From Gammaproteobacteria bacterium (GTDB lineage: Bacteria > Pseudomonadota > Gammaproteobacteria > UBA4575), in the NCBI GenBank assembly GCA_026706595.1, contig JAPOYL010000012.1, positions 1-47,520 on the forward strand: a DNA stretch of 47,520 nt. The letters are read 5' to 3'. Below the pieces are notes generated by a model. The model had not been told where the DNA came from, searched no databases, and saw only the letters and a list, made by a program, of their open reading frames with translations. Made by a program: the position numbers and the translations under genes. This document shows, in pieces, positions 17,724-27,259 of this stretch. How positions within the stretch are numbered: the stretch's first letter is position 1; each line of letters starts with the position of its first letter.

Positions 17724-18275
17724 TCAGTTCAGGGATTTGAGCAATACGTACACAGCTCCGGTGCCGCCATCTACGGGTCGTGCAGAGCAAAAGGCCAGTA
17801 TCTCCTCTCTTTTTTGCAGCCACCGGTTGACCATGGGCTTTAATTTTGGCCCCCGGTTGCTCGAACCATGTCCTTTACCATGGATAATCCGCACGCACCG
17901 TATGTTTTTTTCACGTGAGGACTGAATGAAGTCCACAAGTGAAAGCTGGGCTTCGGCAATGGTCAAGCCGTGCAGATCGAGCTCAGCCCCAATGCTGTAC
18001 TGCCCCTTCTTGAGTTTTCTGAACGCATTTTTGCGGACCCTGTCGTTGCGGAATGACAGGCTGTCGCCTGGCTGCATGTCTTCGAACTCCAGGCTGGTGT
18101 CCAGCGACTCTTCCAGGACACGCCCGTGGTCTTTCATGGTTTCCAGGGGCAGGGCACTTGGCTTGGGCGTATTGTCTTCAGTTCGGTTTGAGTGGTCCGA
18201 GTGCAGCGGCCGTACACCCTTTACAAGGTCTGCGAAGCGGGCTTTCTTACCTGAACAACTTCCTTGCTTGGACAT
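17724..18275 (-). CDS. Smr domain protein (SmrA/SmrB-like nuclease)
   Basis: Smr-domain proteins of this type are RNA or DNA endonucleases; E. coli SmrB cuts mRNA between collided ribosomes. The 183-residue product has a charged, disordered N-terminal region (1-90) and a C-terminal Smr domain. Visible motifs are LDLHGLT at 99-105, IIHGKGHGS at 131-138 and GGTGAVYVLLK at 170-180. The HGKG and GGTGAVYV elements look closer to SmrA (YdaL) than to SmrB, but I cannot settle this from sequence alone. It is divergent from surE. Confidence 0.88.
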   Translation of the reverse strand: MSKQGSCSGKKARFADLVKGVRPLHSDHSNRTEDNTPKPSALPLETMKDHGRVLEESLDTSLEFEDMQPGDSLSFRNDRVRKNAFRKLKKGQYSIGAELDLHGLTIAEAQLSLVDFIQSSREKNIRCVRIIHGKGHGSSNRGPKLKPMVNRWLQKREEILAFCSARPVDGGTGAVYVLLKSLN

Positions 18276-18370
18276 GTTTGCATTCCATTTCGGTGTATTA
18301 TTTTGCTACGATTCCTGACCGGGCGCTTGGTCAATTCTACTTCCCACAGCGGCAGATTTCAGTAGCAGCG

Positions 18371-19126
18371 ATGCATCTATTACTTAGCAACGATGACGGA
18401 ATTCGATCCGAAGGACTCAAGGCCCTGGCCGATGCACTCTCTCCACTGGGAAAAATTACCGTTGTCGCGCCGAGCCGGGATCACAGTGCTTCCAGTAATT
18501 CCCTGACACTGGACGCACCAATTCGTGCACACTGTATTGCCGAAAACTGGTACAGCGTGGACGGTACGCCCACCGACTGCGTGCATCTGGCTATCACTGG
18601 CCTGATCAAGGATGAGCCGGACATCGTGATCGCAGGCATCAATCTGGGAGCCAATCTTGGAGATGATGTGATTTATTCGGGTACGGTGGCCGCAGCCATG
18701 GAAGGACGATTCCTGGGGCTGCCGGCGGTGGCCATTTCGGTAAATTCTCACCGCCCGCATGATCTGCAGGCCTGTGCCAGGGTCAGCCATGAAATCATCT
18801 CCAAACTTACCGGGCAACAGTTACCCCAGGATTTGATCATCAATGTCAACATACCCGACTTGTCGATGCAGCAGATAAAAGGCATGGAAACTACCCGCCT
18901 GGGCAGCCGGCACAAGGCAGAACCGGTCATTGAGTCTGCTGACCCACGAGGGGATACGATCTACTGGGTGGGTGCGGCCGGCCCTGAACAGGATGCAGGC
19001 CCTGGCACCGACTTCCATGCCATCAGAAATGGCTGCGTTTCCGTAACCCCCCTGCACCTCGATCTGACTCACTACAAGGCTATGCAGCCGATCGAGCAAT
19101 GGGTCTCGGCATGCAAATTCACCTGA
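18371..19126 (+). CDS. surE: 5'/3'-nucleotidase SurE
   Basis: SurE is a stationary-phase metal-dependent nucleotidase and exopolyphosphatase. The ATG at 18371 gives 251 residues beginning [15 protein letters not shown], with the metal-binding Asp8-Asp9, then the SASSNSLT phosphate loop near 38-45 and [20 protein letters not shown] near 95-114. The frame is open upstream to 18053, but that part is antisense to the Smr gene and unlike SurE. It starts the surE-pcm-yqaA-nlpD run; pcm follows after 16 bases. Confidence 0.96.
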   Translation: MHLLLSNDDGIRSEGLKALADALSPLGKITVVAPSRDHSASSNSLTLDAPIRAHCIAENWYSVDGTPTDCVHLAITGLIKDEPDIVIAGINLGANLGDDVIYSGTVAAAMEGRFLGLPAVAISVNSHRPHDLQACARVSHEIISKLTGQQLPQDLIINVNIPDLSMQQIKGMETTRLGSRHKAEPVIESADPRGDTIYWVGAAGPEQDAGPGTDFHAIRNGCVSVTPLHLDLTHYKAMQPIEQWVSACKFT

Positions 19127-19142
19127 GCTGGAAGCTTCTGCA

Positions 19143-19820
19143 GTGATTCTGAAACCGGAACAGCACGAAGGCATTGGCATGACTTCGCAGCGAACGAGGG
19201 ACCGCCTGATCTCACGTTTGCGCGACCGGGGTATCCGCAACAGACAAGTCCTGCAGGCATTGCGCGTAATACCAAGACACCTGTTTGTTGACGAGGCACT
19301 GGCTTCCCGCGCCTATGAAGATACGGCCCTGCCAATTGGCCACAAGCAGACAATTTCGCAACCTTACGTCGTGGCCTGCATGACAGAGGCTGTTTTGCAG
19401 GGCGGGGTGCCGGAAAAGGTGCTGGAGGTCGGGACCGGGTCCGGGTACCAGGCTGCAGTACTGTCCGGGCTGGTTGAAAAGGTGTATACCGTTGAGCGAA
19501 TTGAAGCTCTCTATCAGCAGGCGCGCAAGCGCGCAATGCAACTTGGCCTTCGCAATATACAGTTCAAGCTGTCCGATGGCTCATGGGGCTGGGAAAGTTA
19601 TGCGCCATATGATGCCGTGGTGGTCACTGCGGCTTCGGATGAAATTCCATCGGCTCTGATTGACCAGTTGGCGGATAACGGCCGCCTGGTCATTCCGGTG
19701 GGGCAGCCGTCAGGAGCACAGGATCTTTTGCTGTTGCACAAGAATGGTAATCAGGTGGAGCAGGAAAACCTCGGCAGTGTCAGTTTTGTGCCACTTGTAC
19801 AGGGAAATGTATATACATAG
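19143..19820 (+). CDS. pcm: Protein-L-isoaspartate O-methyltransferase Pcm
   Basis: Pcm repairs L-isoaspartyl sites in damaged proteins by SAM-dependent methylation. From GTG 19143 the product is 225 residues; an ATG at 19179 would give 213, the length of many homologues starting MTSQRTR. Both have purine-rich sequence upstream, and the GIG before MTSQRTR recurs in relatives as far as I recall, so the longer form is kept. Motifs: the [19 protein letters not shown] stretch in outline, the SAM-binding [15 protein letters not shown] near 100, and a C-terminal FVPLVQG. Confidence 0.95.
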   Translation: MILKPEQHEGIGMTSQRTRDRLISRLRDRGIRNRQVLQALRVIPRHLFVDEALASRAYEDTALPIGHKQTISQPYVVACMTEAVLQGGVPEKVLEVGTGSGYQAAVLSGLVEKVYTVERIEALYQQARKRAMQLGLRNIQFKLSDGSWGWESYAPYDAVVVTAASDEIPSALIDQLADNGRLVIPVGQPSGAQDLLLLHKNGNQVEQENLGSVSFVPLVQGNVYT

Positions 19821-19829
19821 TGATCTGCA

Positions 19830-20411
19830 ATGAAACTGTTCACCCGGCTTTATGCAAGCGTGATGACCTGGGCCCGTCACCCCCGTGCCGGGTATTACCT
19901 GGGGGGAGTGAGTTTTGCGGAGTCCTCTTTTTTCCCGGTGCCACCGGATGTGTTGCTGATTCCGATGGCGGTGGCAAGGCCTGACCGTGCCTGGTGGTTT
20001 GCGTTTCTCACAACGGTCACTTCTGTGGCGGGAGGGGTGCTGGGTTATTTCATCGGGGCGTTCGCCTTCGAGTATATCGAGCCCTGGCTGCAGGCTTCTT
20101 CCTACTGGCCGGAATTTGAAACCACAAGGGCATGGTTTGGTGAATGGGGGGTATGGGTTATATTCGTGACCGGGTTTTCCCCCATTCCCTACAAGTTGTT
20201 CACGATCACGGCCGGGTTACTTTCCCTGGGGATGCTTCCGTTTGTGCTGGCTTCATTCGTTGGCAGGGGTGCCCGCTTTTTTCTGGTGGCCGGGCTGCTC
20301 AGGTACATGGGTCCAAGGTTTGAGCCATGGGTCAGGAAATATGTGGAGCGGATCGGCTGGGCCACGGTGCTCGCACTCGTAATCATTCTTGTTTATCTCA
20401 GATATCTTTGA
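19830..20411 (+). CDS. YqaA-family DedA-type membrane protein
   Basis: The 193-residue product belongs to the SNARE-associated/DedA membrane protein superfamily, YqaA branch. Members are probable lipid or ion transporters, and their exact job is unsettled. It shows the family ESSFFPVPPDVLLIPMA stretch near 31-47, the re-entrant-loop element TGFSPIPYKLFTITAG near 114-129 and GRGARFFLVAGLLRYMG near 144-160, plus several hydrophobic helices. Its TGA overlaps the ATG of the nlpD-like gene by one base. In many gammaproteobacteria a gene of this type lies between pcm and nlpD. Confidence 0.9.
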   Translation: MKLFTRLYASVMTWARHPRAGYYLGGVSFAESSFFPVPPDVLLIPMAVARPDRAWWFAFLTTVTSVAGGVLGYFIGAFAFEYIEPWLQASSYWPEFETTRAWFGEWGVWVIFVTGFSPIPYKLFTITAGLLSLGMLPFVLASFVGRGARFFLVAGLLRYMGPRFEPWVRKYVERIGWATVLALVIILVYLRYL

Positions 20412-21157
20412 TGACTGCCTTCATACGACTGGCTGCTGCAGGAATTTTTTTCTTCACGCTGGGCGCATGTGTTTCGTATCCGGAAAGACCGGTCTACTAC
20501 AAGTATGTACTGGATGATCACAAGGTACTGAGGGGCGAGACCCTGTATTCAATCGCATACCAGCACGGTCTGGACTATCGCGAGCTGGCAGCCTGGAACC
20601 GTATTTCCAAACCCTACACGATCTACCCGGGACAACGGCTGCGAATCAAGGGACCCAAAGTTCCCGTGAACGCCCGTACCACGGCCTCCGCCTCTGCAAA
20701 AAAACGGTCCAGCGCGAAACAGCCTCCGTCATACGCGAAGAAAAAGACTACGGCATCCAAGAAGTCCAAGCCGTCCAAGTCCGCAAGGCATGCATGGGTG
20801 TGGCCAACCCGCGGGAAAGTGATCCAGAAATATTCTTCGAAAGGAAGGGGCAACAAGGGAATTGATATTGCCGGCAAGGCCGGACAGCCTGTGCTTGCAG
20901 CATCTTCGGGAAAGGTCGTGTACAGCGGCGATGGGCTGCCAGGCTACGGCAACCTGATCATCGTCAAGCACAGCGAGCAATACCTGAGCGCCTATGCACA
21001 CAATCGCAAATTATTGGTAAGGGAAGGGCGAGCAGTGACGCGGGGGCAAAAAATTGCCGAGATGGGCAGTACGGGGGCACAATCTCCGAGGTTGCATTTT
21101 GAGATCCGCCGCCACGGCAAACCTGTCAATCCGCTTCGTTACTTGCCTAAATACTGA
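20411..21157 (+). CDS. nlpD: NlpD-like murein hydrolase activator lipoprotein
   Basis: NlpD activates the septal amidase AmiC during cell separation. The ATG at 20411 gives 248 residues. A lipoprotein signal ends in the lipobox LGAC (Cys at residue 18). A LysM domain follows at ~40-80 (VLRGETLYSIAYQHGLDY in outline), then a Ser/Lys-rich linker (~90-130) and a degenerate M23/LytM domain (~135-245). That domain has GNKGIDIAGKAGQPVLAASSG and RLHFEIRRHGKPVNPL in outline. The HxxxD and HxH zinc ligands of active peptidases are changed (NKGID; LHFE), as expected for an activator. rpoS does not follow. Confidence 0.92.
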   Translation: MTAFIRLAAAGIFFFTLGACVSYPERPVYYKYVLDDHKVLRGETLYSIAYQHGLDYRELAAWNRISKPYTIYPGQRLRIKGPKVPVNARTTASASAKKRSSAKQPPSYAKKKTTASKKSKPSKSARHAWVWPTRGKVIQKYSSKGRGNKGIDIAGKAGQPVLAASSGKVVYSGDGLPGYGNLIIVKHSEQYLSAYAHNRKLLVREGRAVTRGQKIAEMGSTGAQSPRLHFEIRRHGKPVNPLRYLPKY

Positions 21158-21162
21158 GCCTG

Positions 21163-21537
21163 TCAGTCCGGAAAAATAAGTGCCGCTGCAGCCCTGCGGC
21201 CTTCCGCGACCAAGATTCCGTAGGTTCTGCAGGCGGCCGTCATGTTCATGCACTCCAGGCCGACCTTTTGCCGGGCAAGCCAGGCAAGAACTTCTCCCTC
21301 GGGGAATATTCCTGGCTCGTCCGAGCCCACCAGAATGATTTCCGGCTGTACATCGAGAATGGTTGAGAGGCGGTCCTTGTCCAGTTGCCGGATGCTGGTA
21401 ATGTCCCATGCGGTAATCAGTCGTTCCGGGGAGACAACGAGGCTTTTTGAATACGGCTTGTCATTTACCAGTACACGCCCCGTCTGGTAGCCGGTGATCA
21501 CAAAGCTTGAATCAGCGAAATCCTGAGTTAGGTCCAT
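21163..21537 (-). CDS. Mth938/DUF498-like domain protein
   Basis: The 124-residue product matches the Mth938-like (DUF498) fold shared with the mitochondrial complex I assembly factor NDUFAF3. Visible family features are an N-terminal beta region with FVITGYQTGRVLVN, the SERLITAWDITS-like segment, EIILVGSD near 65-72 and the KVGLECMNMTAACRTYGIL stretch near 89-107. The bacterial role is unknown. It is convergent with nlpD (5 bases between stops) and divergent from alaC. Confidence 0.88.
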   Translation of the reverse strand: MDLTQDFADSSFVITGYQTGRVLVNDKPYSKSLVVSPERLITAWDITSIRQLDKDRLSTILDVQPEIILVGSDEPGIFPEGEVLAWLARQKVGLECMNMTAACRTYGILVAEGRRAAAALIFPD

Positions 21538-21559
21538 CTGTTGGCCGGGCGCTCGGGCA

Positions 21560-21588
21560 TAGGCAGCCTATATTGAATCACGTATTAT
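21560..21588 (+). promoter_or_regulatory. Possible sigma-70 promoter for alaC-hom-thrC
   Basis: TAGGCA (21560-21565, four of six matches to the -35 consensus) and TATTAT (21583-21588, five of six) are separated by 17 bases. This would start transcription about 22 bases before the alaC ATG, and an AGGA element lies in that leader. The match is by eye, and no operator was recognised. Confidence 0.45.
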
Positions 21589-21616
21589 ACGCTGTCCCGG
21601 TTAGGATGATTCGTCT

Positions 21617-22792
21617 ATGGAAGACTTTGCAAGAATTTCCCGTTTGCCTCCCTACGTATTCTCGATCGTAAACGAGCTGAAATCGAATGCCAGGTCCCGT
21701 GGCGTGGACATCGTGGATTTCGGTATGGGCAACCCGGACCAGCCCCCGCCCCGGCACATTCCGGAGAAGCTTGCGGAAGTCGCGCTGCGGGAAGATACGC
21801 ACCGCTATTCGCTTTCCCGCGGAATTCCCAAGTTACGCCACGCGGTAGCCAACTGGTACAGGCGAAAATTCGATGTTGATCTTGATCCTGAAACCGAAAC
21901 CATTGTGACGATTGGCTCAAAAGAAGGGCTGGCGCATCTGGCCCTGGCTACCTTGGGGCCCGGCGATGCCGTACTGGTACCCAATCCCGCCTATCCGATC
22001 CATCCATACGGCTGTGTCATTGCAGGGGCAGACATCATTTACGTGCGATTGGCCGAGGAGGAGGATTTCTTTTCTGAACTGGAAAAGGCCATACAGGACT
22101 CTTGGCCTCGCCCGAAAATGCTGATTCTCAACTTTCCGTGCAACCCCACGACCCAGTGCGTGGACCTGTCTTTCCTGGAAAAAGTCGTCGCCATCGCAAA
22201 GGAGCATTCCATGTGGCTGGTGAACGACATCGCATACGCGGAAATCACATTCGACGGCTATGAGGCACCTTCCGTGTTGCAGGTGCCGGGCGCGAAGGAA
22301 ATTGCTGTCGAATTTTATTCCTTGTCCAAGACGTATAACATGCCGGGCTGGCGGGTTGGTTTCATGTGCGGGAGTCCGGCCCTGGTGGCAGCCCTGTCGA
22401 GGTTGAAGTCCTATGTGGACTACGGCATTTTCACGCCGATACAGGTTGCATCCATTGCTGCCCTAGATAGTCCGGATGAAGTGATCGAGCAGGTTCGCAC
22501 CACCTACAGGAACCGGCGTGATGTATTGTGCGAGGGGCTGGAAAATGCAGGATGGGAGGTCAAGAAGCCACAGGCTACGATGTTCGTCTGGGCAGAGATT
22601 CCCGAACCTTATCGAGAAGCAGGCTCGCTGGAATTCTCTAAAAAAATGCTGGAAGAGGCACAGGTGGCCGTATCCCCGGGAATTGGATTTGGCCAGTATG
22701 GTGATTCTCACGTGCGCTTCAGCCTGATTGAAAATGAGCATCGGACCCGGCAAGCTGTGAGAAGCATTCGCAGAATGCTGAAGACTACATGA
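21617..22792 (+). CDS. alaC: Alanine transaminase AlaC
   Basis: AlaC is a PLP-dependent class I aminotransferase that makes alanine from pyruvate and glutamate. The 391-residue product has [11 protein letters not shown] near 35-45, [10 protein letters not shown] at 123-132, LNFPCNPTT at 171-179 and the PLP lysine Lys238 in [16 protein letters not shown]. Most bacterial AlaC proteins share this exact set. An AGGA element lies in the leader upstream of the ATG. It is followed after 16 bases by hom and then thrC, a common arrangement that links aspartate-family and alanine synthesis. Confidence 0.94.
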   Translation: MEDFARISRLPPYVFSIVNELKSNARSRGVDIVDFGMGNPDQPPPRHIPEKLAEVALREDTHRYSLSRGIPKLRHAVANWYRRKFDVDLDPETETIVTIGSKEGLAHLALATLGPGDAVLVPNPAYPIHPYGCVIAGADIIYVRLAEEEDFFSELEKAIQDSWPRPKMLILNFPCNPTTQCVDLSFLEKVVAIAKEHSMWLVNDIAYAEITFDGYEAPSVLQVPGAKEIAVEFYSLSKTYNMPGWRVGFMCGSPALVAALSRLKSYVDYGIFTPIQVASIAALDSPDEVIEQVRTTYRNRRDVLCEGLENAGWEVKKPQATMFVWAEIPEPYREAGSLEFSKKMLEEAQVAVSPGIGFGQYGDSHVRFSLIENEHRTRQAVRSIRRMLKTT

Positions 22793-22808
22793 AGTTGAGA
22801 GTGAAAAC

Positions 22809-24122
22809 GTGCTGGAAGCGGTAAAAGTAGGTGTACTCGGCCTGGGAACGGTAGGCAGTGGTGCGGCAAGCATCCTGTCACGCAACGCAGATGAGATTGC
22901 TCGTCGGGCAGGTCGTGGTATCCAAATCTCTGTTGCGTGCGTGCGCGATACCAAAAAGCCGCGTGCCTGTGACATTTCCAATGTAGTACTGACCGAAGAT
23001 GCGAACCAGGTCGTTTGCAGTACAGATATTGATATCGTGCTCGAGTTGATGGGCGGTACTGAGAAGGCCCGGGAGCTGGTACTCAAGGCAATCGATCACG
23101 GCAAGCATGTGGTAACGGCAAACAAGGCGCTGATTGCATACCACGGCAATGAGATTTTCCAGCGTGCACAGGAAAAGGGAGTATCAGTAGCTTTCGAGGC
23201 TGCGGTCGCCGGAGGTATCCCTATTATCAAGGCCTTACGTGAGGGACTTGCAGCCAATTCTATTGAATGGTTGGCCGGGATCATCAATGGCACCGGCAAT
23301 TTCATTCTTACAGAAATGGGAGACAGGGGCAGGGATTTTGGTGCTGCGCTCAAGGATGCACAACAGCTTGGTTATGCGGAGGCAGATCCTACTTTCGACA
23401 TCCAGGGCACCGACGCTGCACACAAGCTGACTATCCTGGCCTCGGTTGCTTTCGGTGTCCCGCTGCAATTGGAAAAGGTCTACACCGAGGGCATTGCCGA
23501 GATTACAGCCAAAGATGTTTCCTATGCGGCTGAACTTGGGTACCGGATCAAGCATCTGGGCATCGCCAAGCGCACCGCCCAGGGCCTTGAACTCCGTGTG
23601 CACCCCGCTTTGATACCGCAGCGGCGCCTGATAGCCAACGTGGACGGTGTGATGAATGCCGTAGTGGTAAAGGCAGATGCCCTCGGGCCCAGCCTGTACT
23701 ATGGTCCAGGGGCAGGGGCAGAGCCAACCGGGTCGGCCGTGGTGGCTGATCTGGTAGACGTTGTTCGGGCGCTCACTTCAGACCCGGAGAATCGTGTGCC
23801 TCACCTGGCATTCCAACCGGATGCCTTGTCCGATATTCCGGTACTGTCCATGGATGATGTTTCCACGGCCTACTACCTGCGCATACATGTTCTGGATCGA
23901 CCGGGTGTACTGGCCGATGTTACGCGGATATTTGCCGTGCACACCATCAGTATCGAGGCAATCATCCAGAAGGAGCCCCAGTCTGATCTTGCCAGTGTGC
24001 CGATCGTGATCCTCACGCACCAGGTGAATGAGCAAAACATGAAGTGTGCAATTTCCGAGATCGAAGAACTTGAAACCGTGACTGGTGAAGTCATGCGTAT
24101 TCGACTGGAAACACTTTCCTGA
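22809..24122 (+). CDS. hom: Homoserine dehydrogenase
   Basis: The enzyme reduces aspartate semialdehyde to homoserine with NAD(P)H, the branch point to threonine and methionine. The start is GTG at 22809 and the product has 437 residues. Domains: a Rossmann fold with [12 protein letters not shown] at 7-18, a catalytic domain with [10 protein letters not shown] near 159-168 and [18 protein letters not shown] near 192-209, and a C-terminal ACT domain from about 358 ([15 protein letters not shown]). The ACT domain is the usual site of threonine feedback. It is monofunctional, with no aspartokinase fused to it. Confidence 0.96.
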   Translation: MLEAVKVGVLGLGTVGSGAASILSRNADEIARRAGRGIQISVACVRDTKKPRACDISNVVLTEDANQVVCSTDIDIVLELMGGTEKARELVLKAIDHGKHVVTANKALIAYHGNEIFQRAQEKGVSVAFEAAVAGGIPIIKALREGLAANSIEWLAGIINGTGNFILTEMGDRGRDFGAALKDAQQLGYAEADPTFDIQGTDAAHKLTILASVAFGVPLQLEKVYTEGIAEITAKDVSYAAELGYRIKHLGIAKRTAQGLELRVHPALIPQRRLIANVDGVMNAVVVKADALGPSLYYGPGAGAEPTGSAVVADLVDVVRALTSDPENRVPHLAFQPDALSDIPVLSMDDVSTAYYLRIHVLDRPGVLADVTRIFAVHTISIEAIIQKEPQSDLASVPIVILTHQVNEQNMKCAISEIEELETVTGEVMRIRLETLS

Positions 24123-24136
24123 ATTTCGGGTGCAAT

Positions 24137-25243
24137 ATGGACAAAGAACGCTACACTGGGCTGATTGACCGGTATCGCACTATCTTGCCCCTTGCCAAGG
24201 ACAGCCAGGCGATCAGTCTTTGCGAGGGGAACACCCCGCTGGTCCTGTGCCGTAATCTCGAGCAGGTCAACCGCAAGGGGATCAAGCTGTATCTCAAGTA
24301 CGAGGGCCTGAACCCCACCGGTTCATTCAAGGACCGCGGTATGACAGTGGCGGTCACCCAGGCTGTCCACGAGGGAAGCCGGGCGATTCTTTGCGCCTCC
24401 ACAGGAAATACCTCGGCATCCGCGGCAGCCTATGCAGCGAGGGCCGGAATCAGGGCATTCGTGCTGATCCCGGAGGGCAACATTGCGATGGGCAAGCTTG
24501 CGCAGGCCATGATGCACGGGGCGATCATTTTGCAGATCCGCGGCAATTTCGATGACGGGATGCGTCTGGTGAAGGAGGTCGCTGAAAAGGCACCGGTGAA
24601 TATCGTCAATTCCATCAACCCGTACCGCCTGCAGGGCCAGAAGACAGCCGCCTATGAAATTGTCGAAGCACTGGGCTGTGCGCCGGATTTCCACTGCATA
24701 CCGGTCGGCAATGCCGGCAATATTTCAGCGTACTGGATGGGCTACAGCGAACTTGCCGAAGATGTCCACAACCAGGGCACACGGGCTGTTACGGCATCCG
24801 GGCTGGCCGCAAGGCCCAGGATGCTGGGCTACCAGGCAGCAGGTGCTGCACCTTTCATCTCCGGAAAACCTGTGGAGAAACCGGAAACAGTCGCAACGGC
24901 AATCCGTATCGGGCACCCCCAGAGCTGGGACCTCGCGCAGGCTGCGGCGAAAGAGTCAAACGGCTGGTTCAACGCATTTTCTGACGAGGAAATCCTGGCC
25001 ACGCAAAAGCTTCTGACGGCCAATGAGGGAATATTTTGTGAGCCGGCATCTGCGACATCGGTGACGGGTGCACTGCATGACATTGAGCGTGGCAAGATAT
25101 CGGAGGGCAGTACCGTAGTCTGTACCTTGACCGGACACGGCTTGAAGGACCCGGATATTGCGATCCAGCAAAGCAGTACCGAACTCATCAACATTGATGC
25201 TGAACTGGATTCGGTCAAGCGTGCGATATTGAAAAATTTATAA
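24137..25243 (+). CDS. thrC: Threonine synthase
   Basis: ThrC converts O-phosphohomoserine to threonine with PLP. The 368-residue product is the shorter class of threonine synthase. The substrate loop CEGNTPLV is at 29-36, the PLP lysine is Lys65 in [11 protein letters not shown], then [18 protein letters not shown] near 87-104, the PLP-phosphate glycine loop [12 protein letters not shown] near 190-201, and TGHGLKDPD near the C-terminus. It follows hom after 14 bases. The 192 bp between it and the convergent aldehyde dehydrogenase hold only a weak dyad (ACCTGT/ACAGGT at 25254-25276) without a T-run. Confidence 0.96.
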   Translation: MDKERYTGLIDRYRTILPLAKDSQAISLCEGNTPLVLCRNLEQVNRKGIKLYLKYEGLNPTGSFKDRGMTVAVTQAVHEGSRAILCASTGNTSASAAAYAARAGIRAFVLIPEGNIAMGKLAQAMMHGAIILQIRGNFDDGMRLVKEVAEKAPVNIVNSINPYRLQGQKTAAYEIVEALGCAPDFHCIPVGNAGNISAYWMGYSELAEDVHNQGTRAVTASGLAARPRMLGYQAAGAAPFISGKPVEKPETVATAIRIGHPQSWDLAQAAAKESNGWFNAFSDEEILATQKLLTANEGIFCEPASATSVTGALHDIERGKISEGSTVVCTLTGHGLKDPDIAIQQSSTELINIDAELDSVKRAILKNL

Positions 25244-25435
25244 GTCAGGTATCACCTGTCAAACTGTTGTACAGGTTCAGTACCTACGACACTTGGGGAT
25301 CAGGTGGCCGTGTAGAATCAATGGTCTTCCAGCAGAATCCAGTGTTGTTTGAAGTATGCCCATCGTTCACTGCGAAGATACCTAGGGATTTGTCCAGGAT
25401 ACGAGTGCCGGAGCAGTATCTCCAGTGATCTCACC

Positions 25436-26863
25436 CTAACTGCTGTAGCCTACAACTGCTTTTGTCTCAAGAAATTCCTCAAGGCCGTACCGGCCCCATT
25501 CACGGCCGTTGCCGGACTGCTTGTACCCGCCGAATGGCGCCCTGCTGTCCGGTAATGCTCCGTTGAGATAAATGCTTCCTGCCCGGAGGTGGCGTGCAAC
25601 GGTACGCGCACGTGCAGGGTCCCCCGAGGATATGTAACCGGACAATCCGTAGACTGTGTCATTGGCAATCTGCACGGCATCTTCCTCGTCAACATAACTG
25701 ATCATGGAAAGTACTGGACCGAAAATTTCCTGTTGTGCAATCTGCATGTCATTGGTGACATGGGAAAACACCGTGGGCTTTACATAAAAACCAACGCTCA
25801 AGCCTTCAGGACGTCCGAGACCGCCTGTCACCAGTTGTGCACCTTCATCGATGCCTGAGCGAATCAGGTTTTGAATCCGCTCAAACTGCGATTTGGAAAC
25901 CACGGGACCTATCTTTGTGCCTATGACATCCGGATGACCTACCTTGATTTTCTCTGCAGCTTTTTTGGCAACTGACGCTGCTTCATCCATGCGTTGCCGG
26001 GGTATCAGCATCCGTGACGGAGCAATGCAGGACTGGCCTGAGTTCGTGCATAGCCGGGAAACATCACGTGCTACGACTTTTTCAAAGTCAGCATCTTCAA
26101 GAAGGATATTGGCGGATTTGCCACCCAGCTCCTGTGCTACCCGTTTCACTGTAGGTGCGGCATTTCGGGCCACCTCGACTCCGGCCCGCGTCGAGCCGGT
26201 AAACGACACCATGTCAATATCGGGGTGAGAAGAAAGTGCGGTACCGACGGTAGGCCCATCGCCCTGTACCAGATTGAAAACACCTGCCGGCACACCTGCA
26301 GCATCCAGGATTTCAGCAAACAGGACTGCGTTGAACGGAGCGATCTCGGAGGGTTTCAAAACCATGGTGCAACCTGCGGCAAGGGCGGGTGCAACTTTGC
26401 ATGTGATCTGGTTGATGGGCCAGTTCCAGGGGGTGATGAACCCACAAACGCCTACAGGCTCACGCATGACACGGGAGGAGCCGATATCTTCCTCAAACTT
26501 GAACGTCCGCAAGACATCGAGCGTTGTAACCAGGTGATCCAGTCCCATGGGGGCCTGTTGCGAATGTGCAAGATTCTTTGGGGCGCCCATTTCTTCGCTG
26601 ATTGTCTCCGCCATGTCAGCCATGCGGGACCTGTAGTGCTCGATGATTTCTTCCAGCAGTTCAACCCTTTCTTTCTGAGTCGTCCTGGAATAGGAAACAA
26701 AGGCCATTTTGGCGGCAGCCACTGCCTTGTCCAGGTCTTTTGGACTGCCCATCGCTACACAGTCAATTACCTCTTCCGTGGCAGGATTGATGACATCTGC
26801 GGTTTGATCCGTTGAGGGTTTGACCCATTTGCCATTGATATAGAACCGAGTCCGGTTTCCCAT
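25436..26863 (-). CDS. Aldehyde dehydrogenase family protein
   Basis: This NAD(P)-dependent enzyme oxidises an aldehyde to its acid. The ATG at 26863 (MGNRTRFYING) has GGAG 8 bases upstream and gives 475 residues; the ATG at 26881 would add six. Key residues are in place: Asn147 in TPWNWPINQ, Lys170 in LKPSE, Glu245 in ELGGKSAN, catalytic Cys279 in NSGQSCIAPSR, and EIFGPVLS near 380. The substrate cannot be told from sequence. It stands alone, convergent with thrC. Confidence 0.93.
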   Translation of the reverse strand: MGNRTRFYINGKWVKPSTDQTADVINPATEEVIDCVAMGSPKDLDKAVAAAKMAFVSYSRTTQKERVELLEEIIEHYRSRMADMAETISEEMGAPKNLAHSQQAPMGLDHLVTTLDVLRTFKFEEDIGSSRVMREPVGVCGFITPWNWPINQITCKVAPALAAGCTMVLKPSEIAPFNAVLFAEILDAAGVPAGVFNLVQGDGPTVGTALSSHPDIDMVSFTGSTRAGVEVARNAAPTVKRVAQELGGKSANILLEDADFEKVVARDVSRLCTNSGQSCIAPSRMLIPRQRMDEAASVAKKAAEKIKVGHPDVIGTKIGPVVSKSQFERIQNLIRSGIDEGAQLVTGGLGRPEGLSVGFYVKPTVFSHVTNDMQIAQQEIFGPVLSMISYVDEEDAVQIANDTVYGLSGYISSGDPARARTVARHLRAGSIYLNGALPDSRAPFGGYKQSGNGREWGRYGLEEFLETKAVVGYSS

Positions 26864-27259
26864 AACATTTCTCCGGTACATGCAAATACTTCATGGGTTG
26901 CATGGAATAAATAGCCGCACAAAATACACAGGGTATCTGGCATGACTTCCCGTGGATTAATGATTACCCGTGGCAAGCGATAAACGCAAGAGGATAAAGA
27001 GTGGGCAGGGTAGCCTGGCAGGGCAAGTTATCAAAAATATATGTCTGTGCAAAAAGTGGATTGTAAATCAAACTGCGAACAAACCCGGGTATTGGCAGTT
27101 TCTGTCTCCCTGTAGTGAGTTTTACTGATATAATCCGCGTGGTTTGATGGAAGTCATGCATGCAAGATTTTTTGAGGGTTTTTCAATGCAGGTGGATCAA
27201 CAGCGCGTGTGACTGATTGATGCCAGCCTGGGTATCCAAATTGTGAAATGGGGTGGTAA
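26864..27259. other. 396-bp intergenic region between aldehyde dehydrogenase and signalling operon
   Basis: This divergent region carries the ribosome site of the aldehyde dehydrogenase at its left end and the promoter-like element at 27126-27134 at its right. Short open frames on the minus strand (for example 26964-27161) lack a convincing ribosome site and do not look protein-like. Nothing else was recognised; the ~120 bases between the promoter-like site and the GTG start form an untranslated leader of unknown role. Confidence 0.5.
27126..27134 (+). promoter_or_regulatory. Extended -10 promoter for the phosphatase-kinase operon
   Basis: The sequence TGATATAAT is a perfect TGn extended -10 joined to a consensus TATAAT (27129-27134). 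No good -35 hexamer stands 16-18 bases upstream, which extended -10 promoters tolerate. Transcription would start near 27141, about 120 bases before the GTG start at 27260. Confidence 0.55.

Noticed and set aside
18053-18370. Upstream extension of the surE frame
   Set aside because: Runs antisense to the Smr gene; the SurE N-terminus begins at 18371.
25254-25276. ACCTGT/ACAGGT inverted repeat after thrC as a terminator
   Set aside because: Short stem, long loop and no T-run.
26964-27161. 65-codon minus-strand frame before the signalling operon
   Set aside because: Covers the promoter-like element and lacks a ribosome site; no recognisable pattern.
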